In this document: one piece after another, positions 7,887 through 16,890 of the stretch
Position numbering within the stretch: position 1 is the first letter of the stretch
Layout of the letters: every line of letters begins with the position of its first letter
Assembly: GCA_964593905.1 (NCBI GenBank)
Contig: CAZQLE010000004.1
Span: 1-62,725 of the forward strand
Length of the DNA stretch: 62,725 nucleotides
Direction of reading: 5' to 3'
DNA from: CAZQLE01 sp964593905
GTDB taxonomy: Bacteria > Chloroflexota > Anaerolineae > Anaerolineales > Anaerolineaceae
Translations under genes and position numbers: made by a program
Notes under the pieces: generated by a model
Told to the model about the DNA's origin: nothing
Databases searched by the model: none
The model's input: the letters and a program-made list of their open reading frames with translations, nothing else

Positions 7887-9197
7887 ATGAAAGATTTGAT
7901 GAAACAGACCAGACATCCGATGCAAGCCCTCAATAACAAAGGCATCCTTCTGCATGCTCCGATTCTGCTTACCGCAGCAGAAGGTGAGGTGATTCGGGCG
8001 CTGCGTCTGAAGCGAAAAATTTCGCGCAACGATATTTCAAATATTACCGGTTGGTCAAAGGCAAAGACTTCTCAAGAGATTAATAACCTGCTGGATAAGG
8101 GGTATCTGGTTGAAATTGGAGAAGGTGCTTCACAGGGCGGGCGGAAGCCCCATCTGCTGTGCATTAACGACCAGTTGGGGTATCTGGTTGGCGTCGATAT
8201 TGGCGCAACAAGCCTGGACCTGGCGCTGACCAATGTAACCGGAAAGGTGTTGCAGCGCAGGACCGAGATTGGCGATGTGCATCAGGCCCCCGATGTGTTG
8301 TTGGGACGGTGCAGTGAGATCATTTGTGAGATGGCACTTGCCCAGGGTTGTCACCCCAACCAGATTTTGGGGATCGGTGTGGGGGTGCCGGGCCCGGTGG
8401 ATTTTTCGCGGGGCGTGTTGGTGGCCCCACCCCTGATGCCCGACTGGGAAAACTTTGATATTCGCGGCTTTTTTTGTCGCACTTTTACCTCTGCCTTTGT
8501 CGTGGTAGACAACGATGTCAATATAATGGCCATTGGCGAACAGCGGGCCGGAGATGCAATTGGCTTTGACAATTTTATTTTTGTCAAAATTGGCACAGGA
8601 ATTGGCTCGGGAATTATCTCGAACGGCAAAATCCATCGCGGCAGCAATGGCTGCGCGGGTGATATCGGGCATATCTGCGTGGATAAACAGGGGCCGCTTT
8701 GCCGGTGTGGCAACACAGGCTGCCTTGAGGCCATGTCGGCGGGGCCGGCGATCACCGAAAAAGCGGTTCGAGCGGCCAAAACCGGGGCAAGCCCGATTCT
8801 GGCACTGATGATGGAAACCAACGGGGGTGTCTTGCGCCCCGAAGACGTGAATGCTGCCTGTCGGGATGGCGACAAAGCTTCTTTGGAGATCATTCGCGAA
8901 AGCGGCCAGATGATCGGAGAAGTGCTGGCGGGGCTGGTCAACTTCTTTAACCCCAGTCATATCTTTATTGGCGGCGGGATCACCAATTTTGGGAACCATT
9001 TGCTGGTGGCAATTCGCCGGGCGGTGCTTCGCCGCTCGCTGCCGCTGGCGACCACCAACCTCTCGATCAATTATTCTCGCGCCGGGTCTGAAGCGGGCAT
9101 TGTGGGTGCGCTGTCACTGGCGATGGATTACTTATTCCTCATCGAATTTGATCCACATCTGGCCACAAAAAACGTGGTTAATCCGTTTGCCGGATGA
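7887..9197 (+). CDS. ROK-family transcriptional regulator
   Basis: A 436-residue protein with an N-terminal helix-turn-helix (LTAAEGEVIRALRLKRKISRNDISNITGWSKAKTSQEINNLLDKGYL, about residues 28-75) and a ROK sugar-kinase-like domain (GVDIGATSLDLALTN, GIGVGVPGPVDF, VDNDVNIMAIGEQ, KIGTGIGSGI). The zinc-site block GHICVDKQGPLCRCGNTGCLE is intact. Relatives such as NagC, Mlc and XylR repress sugar genes and are released by a sugar ligand. It lies directly upstream of the ABC importer and probably controls it and itself. ATG 7887 touches an AGG with little spacing; in-frame ATGs at 7899 and 7920 are alternatives. Confidence 0.92.
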   Translation: MKDLMKQTRHPMQALNNKGILLHAPILLTAAEGEVIRALRLKRKISRNDISNITGWSKAKTSQEINNLLDKGYLVEIGEGASQGGRKPHLLCINDQLGYLVGVDIGATSLDLALTNVTGKVLQRRTEIGDVHQAPDVLLGRCSEIICEMALAQGCHPNQILGIGVGVPGPVDFSRGVLVAPPLMPDWENFDIRGFFCRTFTSAFVVVDNDVNIMAIGEQRAGDAIGFDNFIFVKIGTGIGSGIISNGKIHRGSNGCAGDIGHICVDKQGPLCRCGNTGCLEAMSAGPAITEKAVRAAKTGASPILALMMETNGGVLRPEDVNAACRDGDKASLEIIRESGQMIGEVLAGLVNFFNPSHIFIGGGITNFGNHLLVAIRRAVLRRSLPLATTNLSINYSRAGSEAGIVGALSLAMDYLFLIEFDPHLATKNVVNPFAG

Positions 9198-9292
9198 GTT
9201 TATTAAAGGAGGTGTTGAGAAGCCTGAGATGATAAAAAGTCCTGTCTCTCTTGTAACCCTATCAAACCTTAATCTTGTAGGAGAGGAAGAAA

Positions 9293-11437
9293 ATGTCTAA
9301 AAAGTCAGTTATGCTTTTGGTGGCCCTGGCTACCATCCTTTCAATGTTGCTGACCGCTTGCGGCGGTCAGGCGACGGTGGCTCCCGAAGCCACTGCGGTT
9401 CCCGAAGAAGCTGCAACCACGGCTCCCGAGCCCACCGCGGTTCCTGAAGAAGCTGCCCCGGCCGAACCGGCTGCCGAAGCTTTCACGATTGGTATTTCGA
9501 ACCCGTTCATCAGCAGCGAATATCGCACGCAGATGATTGCGGAGCTGGAAGAAGTCAACAAAGAATATATGGACCAGGGCATCACCACTGAACTGGTAAT
9601 TGAAAGCGCCGATACCGACGTGGCGGGCCAGATTCAGCAGTTGCAGAACCTGATGGCGAAGGACGTGGATGCCATTCTGGTGAACCCCGGTGATGTGAAT
9701 GGTCTGAACGCGACGCTGGAAGAAGCAGTTGCGAAGGGCATTCTGGTAATTTCGGTGGACCAGGAACTGAACGTACCGGGCGTCTACAACGTGGGCATCG
9801 ACCAGAAAGAATGGGCGAAGACCTCGGCGCAATGGCTGGCCGACACAATGGGCGGCAAGGGCAATATCGTCCTGATCGAAGGCTTCCCCGGTCACCCGGC
9901 GAATGTAGCGCGCATGGAAGGCGTGGATGAAGTACTGGCCGGCTTCCCCGATATGAAAGTGCTGGCGAAAGACACCGGCAAGTGGGACGAAGCCACCGGA
10001 CAGCAGGTCATGTCCAACTTCCTGGCTGCTTACCCCACCCTGGATGGCTACTGGACGCAGGACGGGATGGCAATTGGTGCTTTGCAGGCTGTGATGGCCG
10101 CCAACCCGGCGAAGTGGCCGGTGGCTGTGGGCGAAGGCCGCTGCCAGTTCCTGAACCTGTGGAGCGAAGTGCTGAAGACTCAGCCCGAGTTCAAATCGAT
10201 CGCGGTTGCCAACCACCCTGGCGTTTCGCCGACCGGTCTGCGTATTGCGGTCAACATGCTGCAGGGCAAGAAGGTTGACACCGCCAAACTGGGCGGCGCA
10301 AACGGTCTGTCGTTTGTACTGCCGGTGGCTGCTGTCATCACCAGCGACAACCTGGCCGACGGCCTGAAGATGTGCGAAGGCAAGCCGGATGCGTTCCTGC
10401 TCGATGACATCCTCACCGATGAAGAAGTTCAGCAGTTCTTCGTAAAAGAAGGCGCGGCTGCCGAAGCTTTCACGATTGGTATTTCGAACCCGTTCATCAG
10501 CAGCGAATATCGCACGCAGATGATTGCGGAGCTGGAAGAAGTCAACAAAGAATATATGGACCAGGGCATCACCACTGAACTGGTAATTGAAAGCGCCGAT
10601 ACCGACGTGGCGGGCCAGATTCAGCAGTTGCAGAACCTGATGGCGAAGGACGTGGATGCCATTCTGGTGAACCCCGGTGATGTGAATGGTCTGAACGCGA
10701 CGCTGGAAGAAGCAGTTGCGAAGGGCATTCTGGTAATTTCGGTGGACCAGGAACTGAACGTACCGGGCGTCTACAACGTGGGCATCGACCAGAAAGAATG
10801 GGCGAAGACCTCGGCGCAATGGCTGGCCGACACAATGGGCGGCAAGGGCAATATCGTCCTGATCGAAGGCTTCCCCGGTCACCCGGCGAATGTAGCGCGC
10901 ATGGAAGGCGTGGATGAAGTACTGGCCGGCTTCCCCGATATGAAAGTGCTGGCGAAAGACACCGGCAAGTGGGACGAAGCCACCGGACAGCAGGTCATGT
11001 CCAACTTCCTGGCTGCTTACCCCACCCTGGATGGCTACTGGACGCAGGACGGGATGGCAATTGGTGCTTTGCAGGCTGTGATGGCCGCCAACCCGGCGAA
11101 GTGGCCGGTGGCTGTGGGCGAAGGCCGCTGCCAGTTCCTGAACCTGTGGAGCGAAGTGCTGAAGACTCAGCCCGAGTTCAAATCGATCGCGGTTGCCAAC
11201 CACCCTGGCGTTTCGCCGACCGGTCTGCGTATTGCGGTCAACATGCTGCAGGGCAAGAAGGTTGACACCGCCAAACTGGGCGGCGCAAACGGTCTGTCGT
11301 TTGTACTGCCGGTGGCTGCTGTCATCACCAGCGACAACCTGGCCGACGGCCTGAAGATGTGCGAAGGCAAGCCGGACGCGTTCCTGCTCGATGACATCCT
11401 CAGCGATGAAGAAGTTCAAGCCTACTTTGTGAAGTAA
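9293..11437 (+). CDS. Sugar ABC transporter binding lipoprotein with two tandem binding domains
   Basis: A 714-residue lipoprotein. The signal peptide ends in a lipobox (MLLTACGG, Cys about 23), then comes a Thr/Pro/Glu/Ala-rich linker to about residue 60. Two periplasmic-binding-protein domains of the ribose/rhamnose (Peripla_BP_4) type follow, each starting AEAFTIGISNPFISSEYR and containing VDAILVNPGDVNGLN and VISVDQELNVPGVYNVGIDQ. The copies are 987 nt apart and differ in only a few terminal residues (ILTDEEVQQFFVKEGAA against ILSDEEVQAYFVK). A single-domain relative would be about 380 residues. ATG 9293 follows GGAGAGGAAG. It delivers the sugar to the permeases encoded next. Confidence 0.93.
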   Translation: MSKKSVMLLVALATILSMLLTACGGQATVAPEATAVPEEAATTAPEPTAVPEEAAPAEPAAEAFTIGISNPFISSEYRTQMIAELEEVNKEYMDQGITTELVIESADTDVAGQIQQLQNLMAKDVDAILVNPGDVNGLNATLEEAVAKGILVISVDQELNVPGVYNVGIDQKEWAKTSAQWLADTMGGKGNIVLIEGFPGHPANVARMEGVDEVLAGFPDMKVLAKDTGKWDEATGQQVMSNFLAAYPTLDGYWTQDGMAIGALQAVMAANPAKWPVAVGEGRCQFLNLWSEVLKTQPEFKSIAVANHPGVSPTGLRIAVNMLQGKKVDTAKLGGANGLSFVLPVAAVITSDNLADGLKMCEGKPDAFLLDDILTDEEVQQFFVKEGAAAEAFTIGISNPFISSEYRTQMIAELEEVNKEYMDQGITTELVIESADTDVAGQIQQLQNLMAKDVDAILVNPGDVNGLNATLEEAVAKGILVISVDQELNVPGVYNVGIDQKEWAKTSAQWLADTMGGKGNIVLIEGFPGHPANVARMEGVDEVLAGFPDMKVLAKDTGKWDEATGQQVMSNFLAAYPTLDGYWTQDGMAIGALQAVMAANPAKWPVAVGEGRCQFLNLWSEVLKTQPEFKSIAVANHPGVSPTGLRIAVNMLQGKKVDTAKLGGANGLSFVLPVAAVITSDNLADGLKMCEGKPDAFLLDDILSDEEVQAYFVK
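9468..10431 (+). repeat. Direct repeat copy 1 within binding-protein gene
   Basis: 964 nt repeated at 10455-11418 with period 987 nt. By line-by-line comparison the copies differ only at 10390 (T, against C at 11377) and 10416 (C, against G at 11403); the first ~920 nt are identical, including third codon positions. Confidence 0.97.
10455..11418 (+). repeat. Direct repeat copy 2 within binding-protein gene
   Basis: Second copy of the 964-nt unit, in frame with the first and joined by the short coding bridge around 10432-10454. Confidence 0.97.
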
Positions 11438-11440
11438 ATT

Positions 11441-12958
11441 ATGACTGTGTCGCTTTCTGCCCAAAATGTTGTCAAGCGCTACGGCGGTGTTGTAGCTCTT
11501 TCAGATGGAAACCTGGAGGTTTGCTCCGGGGAAGTCGTTGCGCTCATTGGGGCGAATGGAAGCGGCAAGAGCACGATGAGTAAGGTGATCAATGGAGTAG
11601 TTGTCCTCGATGGAGGACAACTACTCCTTGATGGCACCCCCGTGCATTTCTCTTCCCCCCAGGCCGCCAAGAACATGGGTATTTCCACTGTGTTCCAGGA
11701 ATTAAGCCTCATCCCTCAGATGACGGTTGCAGAAAATATCTGGCTGACTCGCGAGCCGCTTGGCCCGCTTGCAATGATCAGTCGAAAAGGAGTGTTGGCC
11801 AAAACAGAGGAACTGCTTGCTCTGTTTGAAGGTACGTTCAAGACCGATTTGCGCCCGGATATGCCTGTGTCGGCGCTGCCGGCAGATGAGAAACAGATTG
11901 TAGAGATTTTAAAAGCGGTCAGTTTCGACCCCAGAATATTGATTCTGGACGAAGCCACGGCCAGCCTTGACAGCCGGCAGGTGCAGCGTCTTTTTGAACT
12001 GGTGGCGAAGTGGAAAGCAGAAGGTAAGGCGATTGTCTTTGTTTCGCACCGTATGGAAGAAATTTTCCGGATTGCCGATAAATTCAGTGTTTTGCGAAAT
12101 GGAAAAACTGTGGGCGCGGGCGAGATCAAAGATATTGATGAGAAGCAACTGGTCAAGTTGATGATTGATAAAGAATCGGTGTTTCGTTTCTCGCGCGCCG
12201 ATTCGAAACCCCAGGATGCCCGGCAAAAGCCGGTCCATCTTGAGGTAAGCGAGCTGCACACCGATGTCTTGCGCGGTATTAATTTCAAGGTCCATGAGGG
12301 TGAGCTGATCGGTATTGGCGGTCTTCAAGGACAGGGCCAGCGCGATTTGCTGCTGGCGTTGTTTGGAGATATTACCCATCAGGGAACGATCCGCTTAAAT
12401 GACCAGAAAGTCCATTTCCATCATCCGCGCGAAGCAATGAAAAAAGGGCTGGCCCTGGTTCCCGGTGACCGCGCCCGCGAGGGTTTGTTGTATATCCGTT
12501 CGATTCTGGAAAATATGCTTTTGCCATCCTGGCGGGAATATGGTTTTCCGCTGCGGATGAACAAGGCTAGAAATGACGCCGCAAAAATGGGCGCCAACCT
12601 CAGCCTGAAAATGGCCGGTTTACAGGAACCGGTGAGCAGCCTTTCGGGTGGAAATGCTCAAAAAGTTGTGATTGGCAAGTGGCTGCTCCGTCAGCCAGGC
12701 CTGCTTTTGTTGGATGACCCGACCAAAGGCGTGGATGTGGGTACAAAAGCGGAATTTTATACATTACTCACCCAGCTATGTGATGAAGGTAAAACGATTT
12801 TGTTTTACAGCAGTGATGATGAAGAATTGGTTGGCCTGTGTGATCGCGTGCTGGTTCTGCACGATGGCCTGATTTGTGCCGAATTGACGGGAGAAGCTTT
12901 GACAAAAGAAAATCTGGTTTCGGCCAGTCTGGGAATCACCGGAGGAGGTGCACAATGA
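11441..12958 (+). CDS. Sugar ABC transporter ATP-binding protein (RbsA/MglA type)
   Basis: A 505-residue double ATPase that energises sugar uptake at the inner face of the membrane. The first half has Walker A GANGSGKST (residues 37-45) and Walker B ILILDEATASLD, but its signature is degenerate (ALPADEKQ). The second half has a degenerate P-loop (GGLQGQGQRD) and an intact LSGGNAQK signature with LLLLDDPTKGVD. This reciprocal pattern is normal for the family. It starts 3 nt after the binding-protein stop, and its own stop overlaps the next start (ATGA). A 15-bp perfect hairpin lies in codons 52-63. Confidence 0.95.
   Translation: MTVSLSAQNVVKRYGGVVALSDGNLEVCSGEVVALIGANGSGKSTMSKVINGVVVLDGGQLLLDGTPVHFSSPQAAKNMGISTVFQELSLIPQMTVAENIWLTREPLGPLAMISRKGVLAKTEELLALFEGTFKTDLRPDMPVSALPADEKQIVEILKAVSFDPRILILDEATASLDSRQVQRLFELVAKWKAEGKAIVFVSHRMEEIFRIADKFSVLRNGKTVGAGEIKDIDEKQLVKLMIDKESVFRFSRADSKPQDARQKPVHLEVSELHTDVLRGINFKVHEGELIGIGGLQGQGQRDLLLALFGDITHQGTIRLNDQKVHFHHPREAMKKGLALVPGDRAREGLLYIRSILENMLLPSWREYGFPLRMNKARNDAAKMGANLSLKMAGLQEPVSSLSGGNAQKVVIGKWLLRQPGLLLLDDPTKGVDVGTKAEFYTLLTQLCDEGKTILFYSSDDEELVGLCDRVLVLHDGLICAELTGEALTKENLVSASLGITGGGAQ
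11594..11627 (+). other. Perfect 15-bp hairpin inside the ABC ATPase coding region
   Basis: Arms GGAGTAGTTGTCCTC (11594-11608) and its exact complement (11613-11627) flank a 4-nt loop (GATG). It encodes GVVVLDGGQLLL at the site where relatives have a variable loop after the Walker A helix. It lies about 155 nt after the ATPase start and could set relative expression of binding protein and ATPase, or bind a protein as DNA. Confidence 0.6.
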
Positions 12959-13923
12959 GGCGGTCGGGCTGGAACTACTTGATGACGCGCTACCCGGCTT
13001 TGTTTGCCCTGATTTTTCTGACGGTTGCGCTGGTTACGAATTTTATCCTTCAGCCCAATATGTTTGCCGGTGATACGTTGAACAGCAACTTGCGCGTATT
13101 TTTGCCGGTGATCTTAATGGCAGTGGGACAGGCCGTGGTCATTATTGGCGGCGGGATTGATATTTCAGTCGGCAGTATTGTTTCTATTGTAAATGCCATT
13201 CTTGCGACCCAGGTTGGTTTAAATGGGAGCGCTGAGGATATGTGGAAGTTTATCTTGATTTCACTGGTGGTTGGGCTGCTGGCCGGTGCGATTAATGGCT
13301 TTTTCATTGCATTTCTGCGCTTGCAGCCGATTATCACCACCTATGCAACCAGTTTTCTCTATGCAGGGTTTGCACTGTTTATCCTGCCCAACCCCGGTGG
13401 GGGTATTCCGGCGCAATTTGCGCAGTTCTATCGCAGCAGCACCCCCCTGGGCATTCCGTTGACGGTGTATGTCATTGCGGTTGTGCTGCTGCTGTGGGTA
13501 TATATTCGCTCGACCCGATTTGGCAACTTCTTATTCGCTGTGGGTGGAAAAGCCTCTGCGGCCTATGAAACCGCCGTCCCGGTGACCTGGGTCCAATTCA
13601 GCACTTATGCCATATCGGGGGTAATGTCTGCTTTTGCCGGAATTGCCATCACCCTGTTAAGCGGTGCGGGCAATGCTGAAATTGGCGCGGCAATGACATT
13701 GAACAGCATCACGGCGGTGGTGATTGGCGGCACAATGATGAGCGGCGGTGTGGGCGGTGTGGCTGGCCCGATTATGGGTGCAATTACCCTGGGGATCCTT
13801 CAGAATGTGATCTCATTTGCGCATATCGATACCTGGTGGGAGACTCTGGTGAAGGCCAGCATTATTGTGTTGGCCCTGGCCGCGCCGGGTGTGATTAATC
13901 TCTTCCAACGGAGGCGGTCATGA
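12955..13923 (+). CDS. Sugar ABC transporter permease (first)
   Basis: A 322-residue inner-membrane permease of the RbsC/AraH (BPD_transp_2) family, with about eight to ten hydrophobic segments. Family signatures include MAVGQAVVIIGGGIDISVGSIVSIVNAI (about residues 54-80) and NSITAVVIGGTMMSGGVGGVAGPIMGA near 250-280. I placed the start at ATG 12955, which overlaps the ATPase stop as ATGA and follows GGAGGAGGTG; the frame is open from 12874, but that would run through the ATPase gene. Pairs with the next permease. Confidence 0.94.
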   Translation: MRRSGWNYLMTRYPALFALIFLTVALVTNFILQPNMFAGDTLNSNLRVFLPVILMAVGQAVVIIGGGIDISVGSIVSIVNAILATQVGLNGSAEDMWKFILISLVVGLLAGAINGFFIAFLRLQPIITTYATSFLYAGFALFILPNPGGGIPAQFAQFYRSSTPLGIPLTVYVIAVVLLLWVYIRSTRFGNFLFAVGGKASAAYETAVPVTWVQFSTYAISGVMSAFAGIAITLLSGAGNAEIGAAMTLNSITAVVIGGTMMSGGVGGVAGPIMGAITLGILQNVISFAHIDTWWETLVKASIIVLALAAPGVINLFQRRRS

Positions 13924-14882
13924 AACGGATCTCAATTTCTCCCCCGCTGGCAGCGTTAATCCTGGCTGTGGTCCTGTTTCTGCTTTCTGGCTTGCTGCCC
14001 AATGGGTATGGGAGCGATGTGGATGTGGCCGTTGCACAGGCGACCAATATCGTCCGGCTGGCGGTTTTTCTGGGCGTGATTGCTGCCGGGCAGACCCTGG
14101 TGATCATCAGTGGTTTTGAAGGGATTGATCTTTCGGCCGGGTCGGTCGTTACCCTGACGGCCATTATCACTTATATTGTGGTCAGCGGTAATGATGACAA
14201 GGTATTGCTGGCGCTCTTGCTTTCGCTATTGGTGGGGGCGTTGATCGGATTTTTAAATGGTGTCGGGGTTACGTTTTTGAAGATCTCACCCTTCGTGATG
14301 ACGCTGAGCATGTCGGGCGTGGTCACGGGTGCAATCATCATTCTCAATCACGGCAATGTCAGCGGCAAAGTTGCCCCCATTATGACCCGCCTGATTGCGC
14401 GCCCGTGGTTTGGCGGCATTCCCGGCGCCATCATTATCTGGTTGATTTTCGGCGTGCTCATGTGGCTGCTGCTTGAAAGAACCGCGTTTGGCAAGAATCT
14501 GTTTGCCATCGGGGTTAATCGGGTGACTGCCAAGCTTTCGGGGGTGAATGTAACGGCGATGAACCTGGCCGTATATGCCCTGGCGGGTGCCCTGGCCGGT
14601 TTTGGCGGATTTCTGGTGGTGGGGAACACCGGGGTGGTTTTTATTGCTCTGGGGCAGCCCTTCCTGTTTCCATCCATTGCAGCCGTCGCCGTGGGCGGTA
14701 CGCTGCTCTCGGGTGGTAAAGGCAGCTATTGGGGGACGATGGCCGGCGCCATCGTTTTAACCCTGATCACCAGCCTGTTAACCACCATGCAAATGCCCGA
14801 TTCTGTGCGGCGCATGGTGCTGGGAGGAACGCTGCTGGTGTTAATTTCAATTTATGGCCGTCAAAAAGCGCTGCGGCAGTAA
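13920..14882 (+). CDS. Sugar ABC transporter permease (second)
   Basis: A 320-residue paralogous permease with the same family marks: AAGQTLVIISGFEGIDLSAGSVVTLTAI and AVAVGGTLLSGGKGSYWGTMAGAIVL. Its start overlaps the previous stop (ATGA), so the two permeases are coupled and probably form a heterodimer. It ends the importer block; 80 nt with no clear signal precede the next gene. Confidence 0.94.
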   Translation: MKRISISPPLAALILAVVLFLLSGLLPNGYGSDVDVAVAQATNIVRLAVFLGVIAAGQTLVIISGFEGIDLSAGSVVTLTAIITYIVVSGNDDKVLLALLLSLLVGALIGFLNGVGVTFLKISPFVMTLSMSGVVTGAIIILNHGNVSGKVAPIMTRLIARPWFGGIPGAIIIWLIFGVLMWLLLERTAFGKNLFAIGVNRVTAKLSGVNVTAMNLAVYALAGALAGFGGFLVVGNTGVVFIALGQPFLFPSIAAVAVGGTLLSGGKGSYWGTMAGAIVLTLITSLLTTMQMPDSVRRMVLGGTLLVLISIYGRQKALRQ

Positions 14883-14962
14883 GAACCATAATCTTGTGAT
14901 GCCCTGTAAGCCTGTATCCATATCAGGATTTGTGATTACACCACGATGAAGGAGAAATTCCA

Positions 14963-16042
14963 ATGAGCAAAACTGTAAAAGTTGGCATGGTCGGAACCGG
15001 TTTTATTGGAGATATTCATCACGCTGCTTTTCAGGGTTGGGTGCGCAACGCTGAAGTGGTTGCAGTGGCCAGCCCGAATAATGCCGAAAAATTTGCCAGA
15101 GAAAAAGGCGTTGCCAAAGCATACAGCGATTATCGCGAGATGCTGAATGATAAAGAAATTGATGTGATTGACATTGGCATTCCCAATTATCTGCATTGCC
15201 AGGTGGTGGTGGATGCGGCTAAAGCCGGAAAGCACATCATTATCGAAAAGCCGTTGTGCGTCACGCTGGATGAAGCGGACGAAATGATTGAAGCCTGCAA
15301 GAAAGCCGGTGTGCTTTTGATGTATGCCGAAGAATTGCTCTTTGCTCCCAAATATGTGCGTGTGAAAACTCTGATCGAGGAAGGCGCCATTGGTGAGCCT
15401 TTCCTGGCCAAACAGGCAGAAGAGCACCCCGGCCCGCACATGCCCTGGTTCTGGGATGTGAATCGCTCGGGTGGCGGTGTGATGCTGGATATGGGCTGTC
15501 ACTCCATTGAATATACCCGTTGGATTCTGGGTAAACCCAAGGTCAAGAGCGTAACCGCCTTTATGGGCACCTATATGCATCAAGAACGCACCCTGGGTGA
15601 AGATCATTCCTATGCCATTATTGAGTATGAAGGCGATAAACTGGCAATGATTGAAAACAGTTGGGCCAAAGGCGGCGGTGTGGATGACCGCTGCGAGGTC
15701 TATGGCAAAAAAGGCCATACCCGGGCCGATTTACTGCGCGGCAGCTCGCTGTTGACTTATTCGGAAGATGGATACGGTTATGCGGTTGAGAAATCTGGGA
15801 CGACACGCGGTTATACCTTTACCATGTTCGAAGAAGTCTGGAATTACGGCTTCCCGCAGGAGCTGCAGCATTTTGTGAATTGTGCGCTGGGTAAAGAGAC
15901 CTGCATGGAAACCGGTGAAGATGGCCGCGAAGTATTGAAGATTATGTATGCAGCTTACCAATCGGCCGGTGAAGGGCGCAAGATTGAATTCCCCTACAAC
16001 CCGCCAAAAGTGAAGAAGCCAATTGATCTGTGGAAAAAATGA
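14963..16042 (+). CDS. Gfo/Idh/MocA-family oxidoreductase (second copy)
   Basis: A 359-residue NAD(P)-dependent dehydrogenase. Rossmann motif GTGFIG at residues 11-16, canonical IIEKPLCV with Lys96-Pro97, and DMGCHSIEYTRWILGK with catalytic His180. It is clearly related to the first copy but has the standard EKP. A strong GAAGGAG precedes the ATG. Several such enzymes around one importer often interconvert keto and hydroxy forms of the same sugar in a relay; that role is inference. Confidence 0.93.
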   Translation: MSKTVKVGMVGTGFIGDIHHAAFQGWVRNAEVVAVASPNNAEKFAREKGVAKAYSDYREMLNDKEIDVIDIGIPNYLHCQVVVDAAKAGKHIIIEKPLCVTLDEADEMIEACKKAGVLLMYAEELLFAPKYVRVKTLIEEGAIGEPFLAKQAEEHPGPHMPWFWDVNRSGGGVMLDMGCHSIEYTRWILGKPKVKSVTAFMGTYMHQERTLGEDHSYAIIEYEGDKLAMIENSWAKGGGVDDRCEVYGKKGHTRADLLRGSSLLTYSEDGYGYAVEKSGTTRGYTFTMFEEVWNYGFPQELQHFVNCALGKETCMETGEDGREVLKIMYAAYQSAGEGRKIEFPYNPPKVKKPIDLWKK

Positions 16043-16084
16043 TCCCCCGGCAGGGTGATCTTGAAACCAGATATTCGAGGAGAA

Positions 16085-16831
16085 ATGATGAGTCAACTCA
16101 ATAGCAAAACGATTACCTATCAACAATTAGCCAAAGTAATCGATCATTCATTACTGCGGCCGGAATTGACCGATGCAGATGTGTTGGCCGGCTGTGAATT
16201 GGCCGCAAAATATCATACCGTCACGGTGTGTGTGAAACCCAGCCAGGTGAAGCTGGCGGCAGAAGCGCTTAAGGACAGCGATGTTGTGGTGAGCACGGTG
16301 ATTGGTTTTCCGCATGGCAGCAACCTCACCGCGATTAAGGTGGCAGAAGCCGGCCTGGCGATGGATGAAGGTGCGTTGGAACTGGATATGGTGTTGAATA
16401 TCGGCGCGCTGCGCTCGGGCAAGGCCGATTTTGTGCGTGAAGACATCAAAGCGGTCTGTGATGCTGCTCATGCCCGCGGGGTTAAAGTGAAAGTGATTTT
16501 TGAAAACGCCTATTTGAGCGACGAGCAAAAAGTTCTGGCCTGCAAACTGTCTGAAGCTGCCGGGGCCGACTGGGTAAAGACCTCCACCGGTTTTGCCCCC
16601 AGTGGTGCAACGATTGAAGATTTGAAATTAATGCGCGCCAATGTCAGCGAAAAGGTGCAGGTTAAAGCAGCCGGCGGGGTGCGCACCCTGGATGCCCTGC
16701 TGGCGGTGATCGACGCCGGTGTCACCCGCTGTGGCGCCACTGCAACGGCGGCAATTCTGGATGAGTTTGAAAAACGGCAGAAAGAGGGCGGTTTTGCTTC
16801 TTCAGATGCCAAACTTGGCGGTGGTTATTAA
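16085..16831 (+). CDS. deoC: Deoxyribose-phosphate aldolase
   Basis: A 248-residue class I aldolase that splits 2-deoxyribose 5-phosphate to acetaldehyde and glyceraldehyde 3-phosphate, or acts on a related substrate. The catalytic set is present: Asp101 (ELDMVLNIG), Schiff-base Lys165 (WVKTSTGF) and Lys194 (VKAAGGVR). ATG 16085 follows GAGGAGA; the frame continues to 16055 without a better start. In this locus it may cleave a pathway-specific deoxysugar phosphate. A terminator follows 15 nt after the stop. Confidence 0.95.
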   Translation: MMSQLNSKTITYQQLAKVIDHSLLRPELTDADVLAGCELAAKYHTVTVCVKPSQVKLAAEALKDSDVVVSTVIGFPHGSNLTAIKVAEAGLAMDEGALELDMVLNIGALRSGKADFVREDIKAVCDAAHARGVKVKVIFENAYLSDEQKVLACKLSEAAGADWVKTSTGFAPSGATIEDLKLMRANVSEKVQVKAAGGVRTLDALLAVIDAGVTRCGATATAAILDEFEKRQKEGGFASSDAKLGGGY

Positions 16832-16846
16832 AATCCTTTTGTAAAT

Positions 16847-16880
16847 AAACCCCTGAAGGTTTGCTCCTTCAGGGGTTTTT
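16847..16880 (+). terminator. Intrinsic terminator after deoC
   Basis: A 13-bp stem, AAACCCCTGAAGG with its complement, 6-nt loop TTTGCT, ending in TTTTT. The Shine-Dalgarno sequence of the next gene (GGAG, 16881-16884) begins directly after it, so downstream genes depend on read-through. Confidence 0.85.
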
Positions 16881-16890
16881 GGAGAAAACC

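Noticed and set aside
9209..9234. AAGGAGG with a 5-codon TTG ORF before the binding-protein gene
   Set aside because: The Shine-Dalgarno match is good, but the ORF is too short to judge and no terminator or pairing segment follows.
9341..11464. A 707-codon open frame on the minus strand opposite the binding-protein gene
   Set aside because: It mirrors the plus-strand lipoprotein, shows the same internal repeat, has no recognisable domains and no Shine-Dalgarno sequence. It is a codon-bias shadow.
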